Shown here one piece after another: positions 24,824-32,369 of a stretch of DNA of 64,000 nucleotides. The stretch covers positions 4,464,001 to 4,528,000 of the forward strand of contig CAVSKO010000002.1 in NCBI GenBank assembly GCA_963728545.1, written 5' to 3'. Position 1 is the stretch's first letter; each line of letters opens with the position of its first letter. The position numbers were made by a program, and so were the translations under genes. Under the pieces are notes generated by a model, which saw nothing but the letters and a program-made list of their open reading frames with translations, was not told the origin of the DNA and made no database searches. The DNA comes from DASUNP01 sp963728545 (GTDB lineage: Bacteria; Acidobacteriota; Blastocatellia; UBA7656).

Positions 24824-25206
24824 CGGAAGCGCGAGTTGTAGTCGAAGGGGCGACGAAGCGATACGGCGCGGTGCCGGCAGTTGACGGCGTGAGCCTGTTG
24901 ATTCAAGCGGGCGAAGTCTATTCTTTGATAGGGGCGAACGGCGCGGGCAAGTCTACGCTGATAAGAATGATCATGGGCATCACCGAGCCGGACGCGGGCC
25001 GCATACTGATTTGCGGCGAAGACCTCGCACACCGATTGCCGAAGACCAAACGACACCTCGGCTACTTGCCCGAGGAGTTGATCCTGTATGACCGCCTGAC
25101 GGGCCGCGAATACCTTGAGCTGGTCGCAGGTCTTAAAGAGAGCGACAGTCCCGTTGCCGACGAGATAGATTTTTTTGAGTTGAGCCAGGTTCTCAAAAAC
25201 TCGTAG
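24820..25206 (+). CDS. ABC transporter ATP-binding protein, N-terminal part (frameshifted)
   Basis: N-terminal half of an ABC ATPase that powers the preceding permease. Start TTG at 24820 overlaps the permease stop, with GGAGG just upstream. Walker A is GANGAGKSTLIRM. The Q-loop region is LGYLPEELIL. Within a run of five A (25195-25199) one base is missing relative to the expected frame; translation here ends four codons on. The frame continues at 25200 with LVGAYSLGMRKK and joins the second half (25224-25535). The intact protein would be about 238 residues. Either sequencing error in an A-run or a true lesion; a slippery-site mechanism would also be possible but has no other support. Confidence 0.8.
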   Translation: MTEARVVVEGATKRYGAVPAVDGVSLLIQAGEVYSLIGANGAGKSTLIRMIMGITEPDAGRILICGEDLAHRLPKTKRHLGYLPEELILYDRLTGREYLELVAGLKESDSPVADEIDFFELSQVLKNS

Positions 25207-25223
25207 GCGCATACTCGCTCGGC

Positions 25224-25535
25224 ATGCGCAAGAAGCTCGGACTTGCTGCGGCTATGATAGGCTCTCCGGATATTCTGGTGCTTGACGAACCGCTAAACGG
25301 GCTTGACGTAGAGATGATGCGCAAGCTCCGTTTGCGCATAGAGAGCGAGCGCGAGCGGGGACGCGCCCTTCTCATCTCATCGCACGTCATGAGCTTTGTC
25401 GAGCGAGTGAGCGATCGCGTCGGAGTAATGCGCGGCGGACGATTAGTGGCCGAAGGCTCACCCACAGAACTGCGCGCCTCAACGGGCCTTCGGGACGCGC
25501 CGTTTGAAGATGTCTTTTTTCAGCTCACGGGATAA
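25224..25535 (+). CDS. ABC transporter ATP-binding protein, C-terminal part
   Basis: The C-terminal half of the ABC ATPase begun at 24820, separated only by a one-base loss in the A-run at 25195-25199. The part just upstream in this frame encodes YSLGMRKKLGLAAAM (signature region; Gln/Ser variant of LSGGQ), then Walker B DILVLDEPLNG, the D-loop LDVEMM, and the switch His in ISSHVMSF. It ends with a helical C-terminus. Translated alone from ATG 25224 it would lack Walker A and be inactive. If the frame is repaired it is a normal ABC-2 ATPase working with the permease at 23384. Confidence 0.75.
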   Translation: MRKKLGLAAAMIGSPDILVLDEPLNGLDVEMMRKLRLRIESERERGRALLISSHVMSFVERVSDRVGVMRGGRLVAEGSPTELRASTGLRDAPFEDVFFQLTG

Positions 25536-25552
25536 GGGAATGAAAGAAGATT

Positions 25553-25671
25553 CACCGCCGCAGACACAGAGGACGCATATGGCCGATGATGTGCTTCGCA
25601 CGCGGCGGATGCGCAGAGCAGAATACTGTTTTCTCTGCGCCCGCTCTGTGCTCTCTGTGTCTGCGGCGGTG
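25553..25671. repeat. Long palindromic repeat, copy C
   Basis: Same arms and core as copies A and B (CACCGCCGCAGACACAGAGG, ATGGCCGATGATGTGCTTCG), with a slightly longer inner loop. It lies between the ABC ATPase gene (plus) and the M48 protease gene (minus), i.e. between convergent genes. Confidence 0.85.
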
Positions 25672-25718
25672 AGATGTCTCTCCAGTCCCGTATATTCCAT
25701 CGAAAACCGATCTGACAC

Positions 25719-27122
25719 TCATTTCGCAAGTTTTATGCTGGCGATAATTCTTTCGAAAGCCGGTTTGTATGCCTCAACCTCATCTTCCGGCACTATAGTC
25801 ACAAGATAAAACAGCCTTCCGTCCGAAGTCATAGTCGTGTAGATCACATCGATCTCTATAACTCCCGTGACCGTAGACGGGCCGGCGACGACGGTCGCAA
25901 AGCCCTGCCGGCCTCCGAAATTGATGGCCTGCGGTTGTTTCATCACGCGAAAATCGGGGTTGGCTTCTATCTGCTGCCTGACGAACTGGGCGTTGGTCGA
26001 TTGCAGATCACCGGCCTCGGCGGGGATCGCGCCGATGAAGATGCCGTGCGTGACTACGACTTTTTGCTCGGCCTGCCCGTAAGCCTTTTTGGGCGCAAAT
26101 ATCATGTTCGAATCATCCCCGATCAGCTTGTCCCAGTTCTCAGGGTACTCCAGGCTGAACGAGCCGTCGGTCGTTTTGAATGACGTGAACTTTGGAGACG
26201 GGGGCTGTGGCCGCGTCGCGGGCCCGGTAGCGTTCGGGTCGCGCGACCCTAATCGCGCAGGCTCTTTCGATGAAGAGAGGGCCGCGCGACCGGTCAAGCG
26301 CGCTTTGATCTGATTGAACTGCTCCGTGTTGCGAATAGGGTTGGGGCTGACAGGGAGCGACGGCAGAATCTTATTTATCATCGCGGCGCGGTTGCCGGGG
26401 TTTGGATGATCGCTCAGGAATTCGGGCACTCGCTGGCCGCCTTGCTCTTCGAGCGTCTTAAAAAAGCTTACCATGTCGCGCGGGTCATAGCCGGATTCGG
26501 CCATCATGCGCGCGCCTTCAACGTCGGCCTCGGTTTCGGCCGTGCGACCGAATTTCAAAAAGATCGCATTCGCGCCCGCCCCGCCAATCGATTCGATGAC
26601 CTGGCCGAGGTCGGTATTGCGACCCCCCGCTATGCCGCTCAAAATGTCCAGCCCGGCCTTTGCAAGGTAAGCCTTCGACGCCTGGCTGGTCCCGTGACGA
26701 AGCGCGACGTGCGCGGTCTCGTGCGCGAGAACGCCGGCAAGCTCGCCTTCGTTCTTTGCCGCGATGATCGTCCCCGCGTTGATAAAAATGAACCCGCCGG
26801 GGAGCGCGAACGCATTTATATCTTTCGTAGCCACGACCTGAAACTGGTAAGGGAATTTGTAGCCGCCCGCTTTTGAAGCGAGCTTCGCGCCGAGTTGCTT
26901 TATGTAGGCGTCGGTCGCTTCATCCTTGAGCAACGACACCTGCCGAGTGATCTCTTGCGCCGATTGACGGCCAAGCTCGATGTCTTGCTCAGGCTTGAAG
27001 AGATTAAAGCCCGGCTTGAAGCGCTCGCGCGCATCGGCGTTTTTTGAGCTGCGCCAGCACGAGAGTTGAAACGCCGAAACAAAAAAAAGCAGTAGGATTG
27101 CCGTCCATCTCTGTTTAAGCAT
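25719..27122 (-). CDS. M48 family metalloprotease, lipoprotein
   Basis: A membrane-anchored zinc protease. The start is ATG 27120-27122; the upstream in-frame ATGs (27200) extend through a non-conserved region. The N-terminus is a lipoprotein-type signal (MLKQRWTAILLLFF...FQLSC), so Cys at about 22 would be lipidated. The M48 domain covers roughly 50-290 with the active site HETAH (HExxH), the third ligand Glu in AETEADVEGARMM, and DHPNPGNRAAM. After a Pro/Ala-rich linker comes a C-terminal PsbP/DcrB-like beta domain (about 325-467; EYPENWDKL and so on). Combined, it fits a periplasmic quality-control protease. Confidence 0.85.
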   Translation of the reverse strand: MLKQRWTAILLLFFVSAFQLSCWRSSKNADARERFKPGFNLFKPEQDIELGRQSAQEITRQVSLLKDEATDAYIKQLGAKLASKAGGYKFPYQFQVVATKDINAFALPGGFIFINAGTIIAAKNEGELAGVLAHETAHVALRHGTSQASKAYLAKAGLDILSGIAGGRNTDLGQVIESIGGAGANAIFLKFGRTAETEADVEGARMMAESGYDPRDMVSFFKTLEEQGGQRVPEFLSDHPNPGNRAAMINKILPSLPVSPNPIRNTEQFNQIKARLTGRAALSSSKEPARLGSRDPNATGPATRPQPPSPKFTSFKTTDGSFSLEYPENWDKLIGDDSNMIFAPKKAYGQAEQKVVVTHGIFIGAIPAEAGDLQSTNAQFVRQQIEANPDFRVMKQPQAINFGGRQGFATVVAGPSTVTGVIEIDVIYTTMTSDGRLFYLVTIVPEDEVEAYKPAFERIIASIKLAK

Positions 27123-27282
27123 AAGACTCGTTATTATATGTAAAGGGCTGCGTAACCGGCTAGCCCGCTCGTACGTTAATAGTAATTGGGCGGGCATCAA
27201 TACTACAATCTTCGGGCGGGAGAGGCAGCCCGGCTTTGCGCTAGACCGATCAGCGCGCAGGTCGTGCGATCAGACCTGTCGA

Positions 27283-27915
27283 ATGGATATGACCACCGAC
27301 AACTTTGATCTTGCAACCGTTCCATCAGATGACCGCCCCGTTGATGAAAAGAGCGACGAAGCTCTGGCGCAATCTGTGAGTGCGGGCGACCAGCGCGCCT
27401 TCGAGGAGATCTTTTATCGCCACCGAAAACGCGTGGCGCGGTTGGCCGGGCGATTCTTCAACCGCCCTGAAAAGATCGAAGAGATCGTCCAGGAGACTTT
27501 CACAAAGATGTATCAGGGGATCGGCAATTACTCTGTTGAGCGCGGCCAGTCTTTTGCCGCGTGGCTCTCGCGCATAGCCGTCAATTCGTGCTATGACGAA
27601 TTGCGCCGGACGCGCCGCCGCCCCGAAGGCGCTCTGGAAAATATGACGACGGATGAGATGGCATGGATTGCGGCCCGCGCGCGTTCGGGTAACATAGCGG
27701 GCGACAGCGAATCGGCAGTCATATTGCGCGACCTGGCCGACAAGCTGCTGGCGCGGCTCGCGCCCGACGACCGGCTGGTTCTCACGCTGCTTGACGGCGA
27801 AGATTTGTCGACGGCAGAAATCGCCGAAGCGCTCGGGTGGACGGTTTCTAAAGTAAAGGTGAGAGCGCACCGGGCGCGTCTATCGTTGCGCCGCGTGCTC
27901 GGCGAGTATATTTAA
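27283..27915 (+). CDS. ECF-type RNA polymerase sigma factor
   Basis: A 210-residue extracytoplasmic-function sigma factor. Region 2 is RRRFEEIFYRHRKRV-like (residues 40-54), with FFNRPEKIEEIVQETFTKMYQ and SFAAWLSRIAVNSCYDELR (about 63-110). Region 4 lies at about 160-205 with LAPDDRLVLTLLDGEDLSTAEIAEALGWTVSKVKVRAHRARLSLR. It is followed by a probable membrane anti-sigma gene (27960) and two further secreted proteins, so it should control envelope stress. Its last codons are the first unit of a 15-bp tandem repeat. Confidence 0.9.
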   Translation: MDMTTDNFDLATVPSDDRPVDEKSDEALAQSVSAGDQRAFEEIFYRHRKRVARLAGRFFNRPEKIEEIVQETFTKMYQGIGNYSVERGQSFAAWLSRIAVNSCYDELRRTRRRPEGALENMTTDEMAWIAARARSGNIAGDSESAVILRDLADKLLARLAPDDRLVLTLLDGEDLSTAEIAEALGWTVSKVKVRAHRARLSLRRVLGEYI

Positions 27916-27945
27916 GTCGAGTATATTTAAGGCGAGTGTATTTAA
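27901..27945. repeat. 15-bp tandem repeat, three units
   Basis: Three adjacent units: GGCGAGTATATTTAA, GTCGAGTATATTTAA and GGCGAGTGTATTTAA. Unit 1 holds the sigma gene's stop codon. Each unit brings TATATTTA-like AT-rich DNA and an in-frame TAA. It separates the sigma gene from the next start. Period matches the two other tandem repeats of this operon (28846, 30085). Confidence 0.85.
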
Positions 27946-27959
27946 AGGGAGCGACTCTT

Positions 27960-28409
27960 ATGCTCTGGAAAAAAAAGGACTCGAATCGAGATGAGCAACT
28001 GGACATAGTGGGCCGCGCGCTCATCCGGGCCGCGCGGGCGAGCGAAGAAGAGATGGAGGCTGCTATCTCGTCGCCCGCGCTGTTTGGTCGTATTCGCGCC
28101 CGCGCGGCGGAGGGCGCGAGCCAATCCGGAATAATGAATGCCTGGACTTCCGCGTTCACCGTAGCCTGGCGCGCGACAGCCGCCTTGTCGCTCGTCGCTA
28201 TGCTCGCGCTTGCGCTCTGGCTCGGCGCAAAAGGAGAGCCGCCGAACAATTCTTTCGATGACGCTCAAGCGGGCTCTGATATTATTCGCACAGAGCCTGC
28301 CGCGCCGGCTACGGCTTGCTCGGTAGGGACTAAAGAAGAGTGCGCCGTATCAACCGACGACGCGGTTGCTATACTTGTCAGCGCAAGCCCGAAGGAGGCT
28401 AACAGATGA
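27960..28409 (+). CDS. Probable membrane anti-sigma-like protein
   Basis: A 149-residue protein with a charged cytoplasmic N-terminus (residues 1-60) and one membrane segment (ATAALSLVAMLALALWLGA, about 70-88), then a short periplasmic tail containing two Cys (ATACSVGTKEECAV). No zinc-binding anti-sigma motif is evident, so the assignment comes mainly from position right after the ECF sigma gene. I start at ATG 27960, preceded by GGGAGCG; an in-frame GTG at 27936 lies inside the tandem repeat and would add eight residues. The stop overlaps the start of the next gene by four bases. Confidence 0.6.
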   Translation: MLWKKKDSNRDEQLDIVGRALIRAARASEEEMEAAISSPALFGRIRARAAEGASQSGIMNAWTSAFTVAWRATAALSLVAMLALALWLGAKGEPPNNSFDDAQAGSDIIRTEPAAPATACSVGTKEECAVSTDDAVAILVSASPKEANR

Positions 28410-28801
28410 ACTTGGAAAGCAAAGCTTGGCTCAAGGTACTGGCTGTATTGTTAGTCGTGTTCGCGCTCGGCGGCGTGACCGGCGCAAGCTTAGGCGGGCT
28501 GTTCCGCTCCGGCGCGGAGATGGACGATTCGGGCCATTCCATCCGCGACACCTCAACTTATTTCGACACTCTCAAGCGTGAAATCGATCTGACTCCTGAA
28601 CAGGCCGCTCAGATGAGCGGGATACTGGGCGAGATGCGCGACCAGTATAAATCTGTTTGCGCGGAGGTGCGCCCGCGATACCACGCTATGCGCGAAAGCG
28701 CGCGGCTTCGCATGCGCGCGCTGCTAACGGACGAGCAGAAAGCGCGATTCGATTCGATTGTCACGCAGGAAGATTGCAATTGCCCCAACCAGAAAAAATA
28801 A
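28406..28801 (+). CDS. Spy/CpxP-like periplasmic protein
   Basis: A 131-residue protein with an N-terminal signal/membrane segment (WLKVLAVLLVVFALGGVTGAS) and a periplasmic helical part with an LTPEQAAQM motif and two Cys at the C-terminus (EDCNC). This pattern resembles Spy/CpxP-type or periplasmic heavy-metal-resistance proteins, which act as chaperone-like sensors of envelope stress. It overlaps the anti-sigma gene by four bases (ATGA type), so it belongs to the sigma operon. Family placement is moderate, as the typical LTxxQ repeat appears only once (the second copy, LLTDEQKARF, is degenerate). Confidence 0.7.
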   Translation: MNLESKAWLKVLAVLLVVFALGGVTGASLGGLFRSGAEMDDSGHSIRDTSTYFDTLKREIDLTPEQAAQMSGILGEMRDQYKSVCAEVRPRYHAMRESARLRMRALLTDEQKARFDSIVTQEDCNCPNQKK

Positions 28802-28803
28802 TA

Positions 28804-30381
28804 ATGACAACTTTATTTATCGAGATGAAAGCGAGGGATCATAAAATGGGGAGTCTCAAAATGGGGAGTCTCAAAATAAGGAGTCTCAAAATAAGGGCCG
28901 TCGTTTTGTCGCTAACATTTTTTATAATCGGCCTGACAGCCGCCTTTGCGCAAACAGGGAAGATGGCCGTCTGCAACTGGACCGATTCGACTCGCGACGT
29001 CTACGTAAACGGAGAGATAGACCGTGCCAGCCAGTTGATGTTCTGCGAAAATCCCAGGCGATACGCTCTCGTTTCATCGCGGCTTGACCGCACAATCATT
29101 TTAGACCTCACCGAGAAGAGGGTTCTCACCGCGCCCAAAGATGCTTTGCGTTTTGCGACGGATCGCGCTTCGGCCACGTCCGATGACACGACGGCGACCG
29201 AGCCTGCGGGCAAGTATACTGCCGTTGACGGCTCAACTTATCTGCTCTCTTATGACGGAAAATCTATCCTGATACGCTCGCACCCGGGGCTTACGGGTGA
29301 AGTCACGGTTGAAAAACTCTTTGAGACCGTCCCCGTCTGGCGGTCTTTGATGGATAACTATCAGCCCAAAACAGAAACCGTCGCGGCCCTCAAATCAAAC
29401 GATAAGCAGACCGGCGTCACAGTAGTTTTAGGCTCGTGGTGTCCCGACAGCAAGAATTATGTTCCCAAGATTCTCAAAGCCTTGCGCGCGGCGGGCAATG
29501 ATAAATTGCAGGTAAAAGTCATAGGCATTGATAACCAGTTTCACGAGCCTATGGACACCATACAGCAGCGCCGCATCGTAAACGTCCCGACCGTCATCGT
29601 CGAGCGCGAAGGCCGCGAGATAGGCCGGATCGTTGAAACGCCCGCCGCCGAGACTATGGAAGAAGACCTCGCGGCTATTTTGAACGGCAAGCCGAACACG
29701 CACACGGGCCGGTGGGATCGCGGGCCGCGACTGGCTCGCGGGACTTATCAATATCTGGGTCAGGATGGAAAGCCGAGAGGCAGCGAAGACTGGGAATTGT
29801 TCTCGACGAGTGAAAACGGTTATCTGATTCACAGCACGATAAAGACGGATGAGCAGACGACCGAAGTATGGCATCGCTTAGACGCCAAGCATCACCCAAG
29901 TTTCGTAGAGATCACAAAGCAGCGAGGCGACGGAGTAACGCGCACGCGGTATCGATTCGCCGAAAAGAGCATGACGGCGCGGCTGAGAGGCAACGAGCCG
30001 GGGGTCATAGAGCAGACTCTGAGCGTGCCCGCTGCACTGGCATTCGTATCGCCCGCCGTGGCCGCCGAAGGGTGGGGCTGGATGCAGGTAGCCGGGACTC
30101 AGGTAGCCGGGACGCAGGAGCAGAAACAGATCGTCAGTTACTTTGCGCCGCGCGGCTACGGGGAGACCGTGGGGGCGCTCTCCGCGACCAGCTACGAAAC
30201 GAAGGGCGATGAAGCGGTACGCGCCGGTGCCGTAGAGATTCGCGCAAAACACCTGCTTCGCAAAGCGGAGCGAGAGAGTTCCGAATGGTGGCTGCACCCT
30301 GAGCTTATGATTCCGGTGCGAGGGAAATCGGGCGGGCTTGAATATGTGCTGACTTCCTGGGAAGCTTCCTCTAATAAATAG
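28804..30381 (+). CDS. Secreted thioredoxin-fold protein
   Basis: A protein of about 525 residues. N-terminal region: MTTLFIEMKARDHK, then a 15-bp tandem repeat encoding three MGSLK/IRSLK copies, then a signal peptide (VVLSLTFFIIGLTAAFA). A beta-rich domain follows (about 50-200). The middle domain (about 200-300) is thioredoxin-like with WCPDSKN: Cys followed by Ser, a CxxS single-cysteine form, and a cis-Pro region NVPTVIV. The C-terminal ~200 residues are beta-rich and unknown. It lies 2 bases after the Spy-like gene. The start could be any of three in-frame ATGs (28804, 28825, 28846 or 28861), because the repeat duplicates a start and a GGGGAG site; the signal peptide is downstream of all of them. 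Confidence 0.65.
   Translation: MTTLFIEMKARDHKMGSLKMGSLKIRSLKIRAVVLSLTFFIIGLTAAFAQTGKMAVCNWTDSTRDVYVNGEIDRASQLMFCENPRRYALVSSRLDRTIILDLTEKRVLTAPKDALRFATDRASATSDDTTATEPAGKYTAVDGSTYLLSYDGKSILIRSHPGLTGEVTVEKLFETVPVWRSLMDNYQPKTETVAALKSNDKQTGVTVVLGSWCPDSKNYVPKILKALRAAGNDKLQVKVIGIDNQFHEPMDTIQQRRIVNVPTVIVEREGREIGRIVETPAAETMEEDLAAILNGKPNTHTGRWDRGPRLARGTYQYLGQDGKPRGSEDWELFSTSENGYLIHSTIKTDEQTTEVWHRLDAKHHPSFVEITKQRGDGVTRTRYRFAEKSMTARLRGNEPGVIEQTLSVPAALAFVSPAVAAEGWGWMQVAGTQVAGTQEQKQIVSYFAPRGYGETVGALSATSYETKGDEAVRAGAVEIRAKHLLRKAERESSEWWLHPELMIPVRGKSGGLEYVLTSWEASSNK
28846..28896. repeat. 15-bp tandem repeat within the signal-peptide region
   Basis: Units ATGGGGAGTCTCAAA, ATGGGGAGTCTCAAA and ATAAGGAGTCTCAAA. 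Each unit carries GGAG-like ribosome-binding sequence, and two carry ATG. It is in frame with the thioredoxin-like protein. Confidence 0.85.
30085..30114. repeat. 15-bp tandem duplication in frame
   Basis: CAGGTAGCCGGGACT followed by CAGGTAGCCGGGACG, encoding QVAGTQVAGT inside the C-terminal part of the thioredoxin-fold protein. Third 15-bp tandem repeat within 2.2 kb of the sigma operon. Confidence 0.8.
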
Positions 30382-30426
30382 TATTGATATAATCACAGGA
30401 TTCACCGCACGAAAGGAGTCAACCGA

Positions 30427-30756
30427 ATGCCACTTTATATGATACAAGCTGCTTACACTGCCGAAGCGCTGGCCACTCTAATCAATAATCCTCAGGACAG
30501 AGCCGAAGCCATTCGCCCGGTGATCGAGAGCCTGGGCGGAAAGCTTGAAAACTTCTGGTTCTCTTTCGGAGACTATGACGCGATAGCGATTTGCGAGTTG
30601 CCCGACAATGTCAGCGCGGCGGCTTTCTCGTTCATCGGGTCAGCCGGTGGCGCGGTCAAGGCCATCAAGACTACGCCGTTGATGAGCGCCGAAGACGGTA
30701 TCGAAGCTTTCAAAAAAGCATCGGGGCTGAATTATCAACCGCCTGTTGGCCGTTAG
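30427..30756 (+). CDS. GYD domain protein
   Basis: A 109-residue protein of the GYD superfamily, ferredoxin-like dimeric alpha/beta barrel proteins of unknown activity. Motifs seen: MIQAAYTAEALATLINNPQDR at the start, SFGDYDAIAICELPD (family GDYD motif) in the middle and AIKTTPLMSAEDG near the C-terminus. Length is normal. Good ribosome binding site (GAAAGGAGT) upstream of the ATG. No signal peptide. It follows the thioredoxin-fold gene by 45 bases and may be co-transcribed, but the function is unrelated. Confidence 0.85.
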   Translation: MPLYMIQAAYTAEALATLINNPQDRAEAIRPVIESLGGKLENFWFSFGDYDAIAICELPDNVSAAAFSFIGSAGGAVKAIKTTPLMSAEDGIEAFKKASGLNYQPPVGR

Positions 30757-30816
30757 CCGACAGAGTAAAGCAAACAGCCAAGCAACCAATCCGAGCTTCC
30801 CGCCAACAAAGCGACC

Positions 30817-31593
30817 ATGCGCCGTGTCTATAAAATCGGAATCACCTTTGTTGTGCTGCTGCTGATCTTGTTCGGGGGCTGGAGGCTCAGTCGCTCTCGC
30901 ACCCTTCAGCTTTTCGGTGAGATCGTCCCTCGTGTCGATACTTCACAAAAAGTCATAGCGCTCACTTTTGATGACGGGCCGACACCGGAAGCGACCGGCG
31001 AGGTTTTAGCCATACTCAGAGAGCGACAGGTGAAAGCAACCTTCTTTCTGATCGGCGCCGAGATAGAGCAGCGACCCGATTTGGCGCGAAGAATCGCGAG
31101 CGAAGGACACGAGCTTGGGAACCATTCCTATTCTCACACGCACATGGTTTTGAAATCGCCCTCTTTTATCAGGAACGAGATAGAGCGCACAGACCAATTG
31201 ATACGGGACTCAGGTTACGAGGGCGTTATACACTTCCGGCCGCCGTATTCGCACAAGCTCGTGTTGCTGCCCTACTATCTAAGCAAAATGAATCGCAAGA
31301 CTATAACGATGGACATCGAGCCGGATTCATATCCTGAGATTGCCGAGAACCCGGAGCGCATCGTCAACCACGTAGTCGAGCGCGCGCGACCCGGGTCAAT
31401 AATTCTTCTGCACGTGATGTACAAGAGTCGGGAGCCATCCTTGATGGCCGTTGGCGGAATCATTGACGGGCTCAAAGAGCAAGGCTACGAGTTCAAGACT
31501 GTGTCCGAGTTGCTGGCGGCAGATCAAACAATGTCTAATAATGCTTCGCAAAAAGCCCCGCAAGGGGCGCGATTCGATAGCCTGGGGCGCTAG
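30817..31593 (+). CDS. Polysaccharide deacetylase (NodB family)
   Basis: A 258-residue NodB-fold deacetylase that removes acetyl groups from cell-wall or extracellular polysaccharide (carbohydrate esterase family 4). An N-terminal membrane segment (IGITFVVLLLILFGGWRL) anchors it. Motifs: ALTFDDGPTPEA (catalytic Asp), GHELGNHSYSHTHM (metal His), and a later RPPYSHKL and ILLHVMYKS. The last ~16 residues (ASQKAPQGARFDSLGR) are encoded by the palindrome that starts at 31550, so the C-terminal end appears to have been rewritten by the repeat. Metal-binding residues are unaffected. Confidence 0.88.
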   Translation: MRRVYKIGITFVVLLLILFGGWRLSRSRTLQLFGEIVPRVDTSQKVIALTFDDGPTPEATGEVLAILRERQVKATFFLIGAEIEQRPDLARRIASEGHELGNHSYSHTHMVLKSPSFIRNEIERTDQLIRDSGYEGVIHFRPPYSHKLVLLPYYLSKMNRKTITMDIEPDSYPEIAENPERIVNHVVERARPGSIILLHVMYKSREPSLMAVGGIIDGLKEQGYEFKTVSELLAADQTMSNNASQKAPQGARFDSLGR

Positions 31594-31746
31594 CCCCAGG
31601 TCGTGAGCCATAGTTAAGGCAAGCCCTGAAAGGGCGAAATAACCCGAAGATATATTTCGCCCTTTCAGGGCTTGTATGGTTGGTTAATCTCAGCCCAGCG
31701 CATCGCGCTGGGCTATTGAATTGCGCCCCTTGCGGGGCTTTTCAAA
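31550..31746. repeat. Composite palindromic repeat; terminator-like end
   Basis: Outer arms GCCCCGCAAGGGGC and GCCCCTTGCGGGGC, next GCCTGGGGCGCTAGCCCCAGG and CAGCCCAGCGCATCGCGCTG, and a CCCTGAAAGGGCGAAAT / ATTTCGCCCTTTCAGGG pair in the centre. The right end reads GGGGCTTTT, a possible intrinsic terminator for the deacetylase gene (plus strand). The element overlaps that gene's 3' end. Confidence 0.75.
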
Positions 31747-31792
31747 CGGCTTTCAGTTTCCGGCTACTCTCATAAACGCACGGCTCTAACCC

Positions 31793-32173
31793 TCAGAATA
31801 TTTTCCGTTTCACAGTGCGGTTTTTGTAGAGCCATATCCCCGTGGCAGCGCCCGCGCCTACCAGAGCGCCTACAACGGCTCCCTTCTTCCCTTTGACCAC
31901 GCCGCCCGTCACTGCGCCGATTGCCGCTCCCGAGCCGATGACCGTTGCAACTTCAAGCGGGCTGTCCATCCAGCGCTGACGGTGCTCGATATTGACTATG
32001 CCCGGCCCATCCAAAACATTGATCCCATAATCACCGTACTTGACGCCGTTTCTGGTCCGTCTGACACCTTCTCTGTATCTCTCCTCGTCCCGGTCCTGCG
32101 CCAGGGCGGTTACAGGCATTGCCAGCCCCAGCAGGGAGAGTAGTAGAAAGAGACTAGCTAGCTTTTTTCGCAT
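31793..32173 (-). CDS. Glycine-zipper secreted protein
   Basis: A protein of about 126 residues. The start at ATG 32171-32173 is set by GGAGGG a few bases upstream; it opens a signal peptide (MRKKLASLFLLLSLLGLAMPVTALAQ). A tail of charged residues is followed by a glycine-zipper segment (GSGAAIGAVTGGVVKGKKGAVVGALVGAGAATG), which packs as transmembrane or membrane-associated helices, and a basic end (KNRTVKRKIF). Members of this kind are small outer-membrane or periplasmic proteins of unknown function. It is divergent from the VCBS gene. Confidence 0.6.
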   Translation of the reverse strand: MRKKLASLFLLLSLLGLAMPVTALAQDRDEERYREGVRRTRNGVKYGDYGINVLDGPGIVNIEHRQRWMDSPLEVATVIGSGAAIGAVTGGVVKGKKGAVVGALVGAGAATGIWLYKNRTVKRKIF

Positions 32174-32369
32174 TTTATCCCTCCGAAGATTTTGTGAGCG
32201 GTTCGTGCGCGAGCCGTGCGACGAGGCTCGGCCATCGCCGGGATGCTGCTCGTGGGGCAAGACGTTGCCCAGCGAATCAAAAAATTATAACGAGAAAGAA
32301 TTATGTGCTATTATTACCCCCGCCATCCCCTCGATTGCCTGAATATTTTAGGGTTACTGGAGCAAGACC

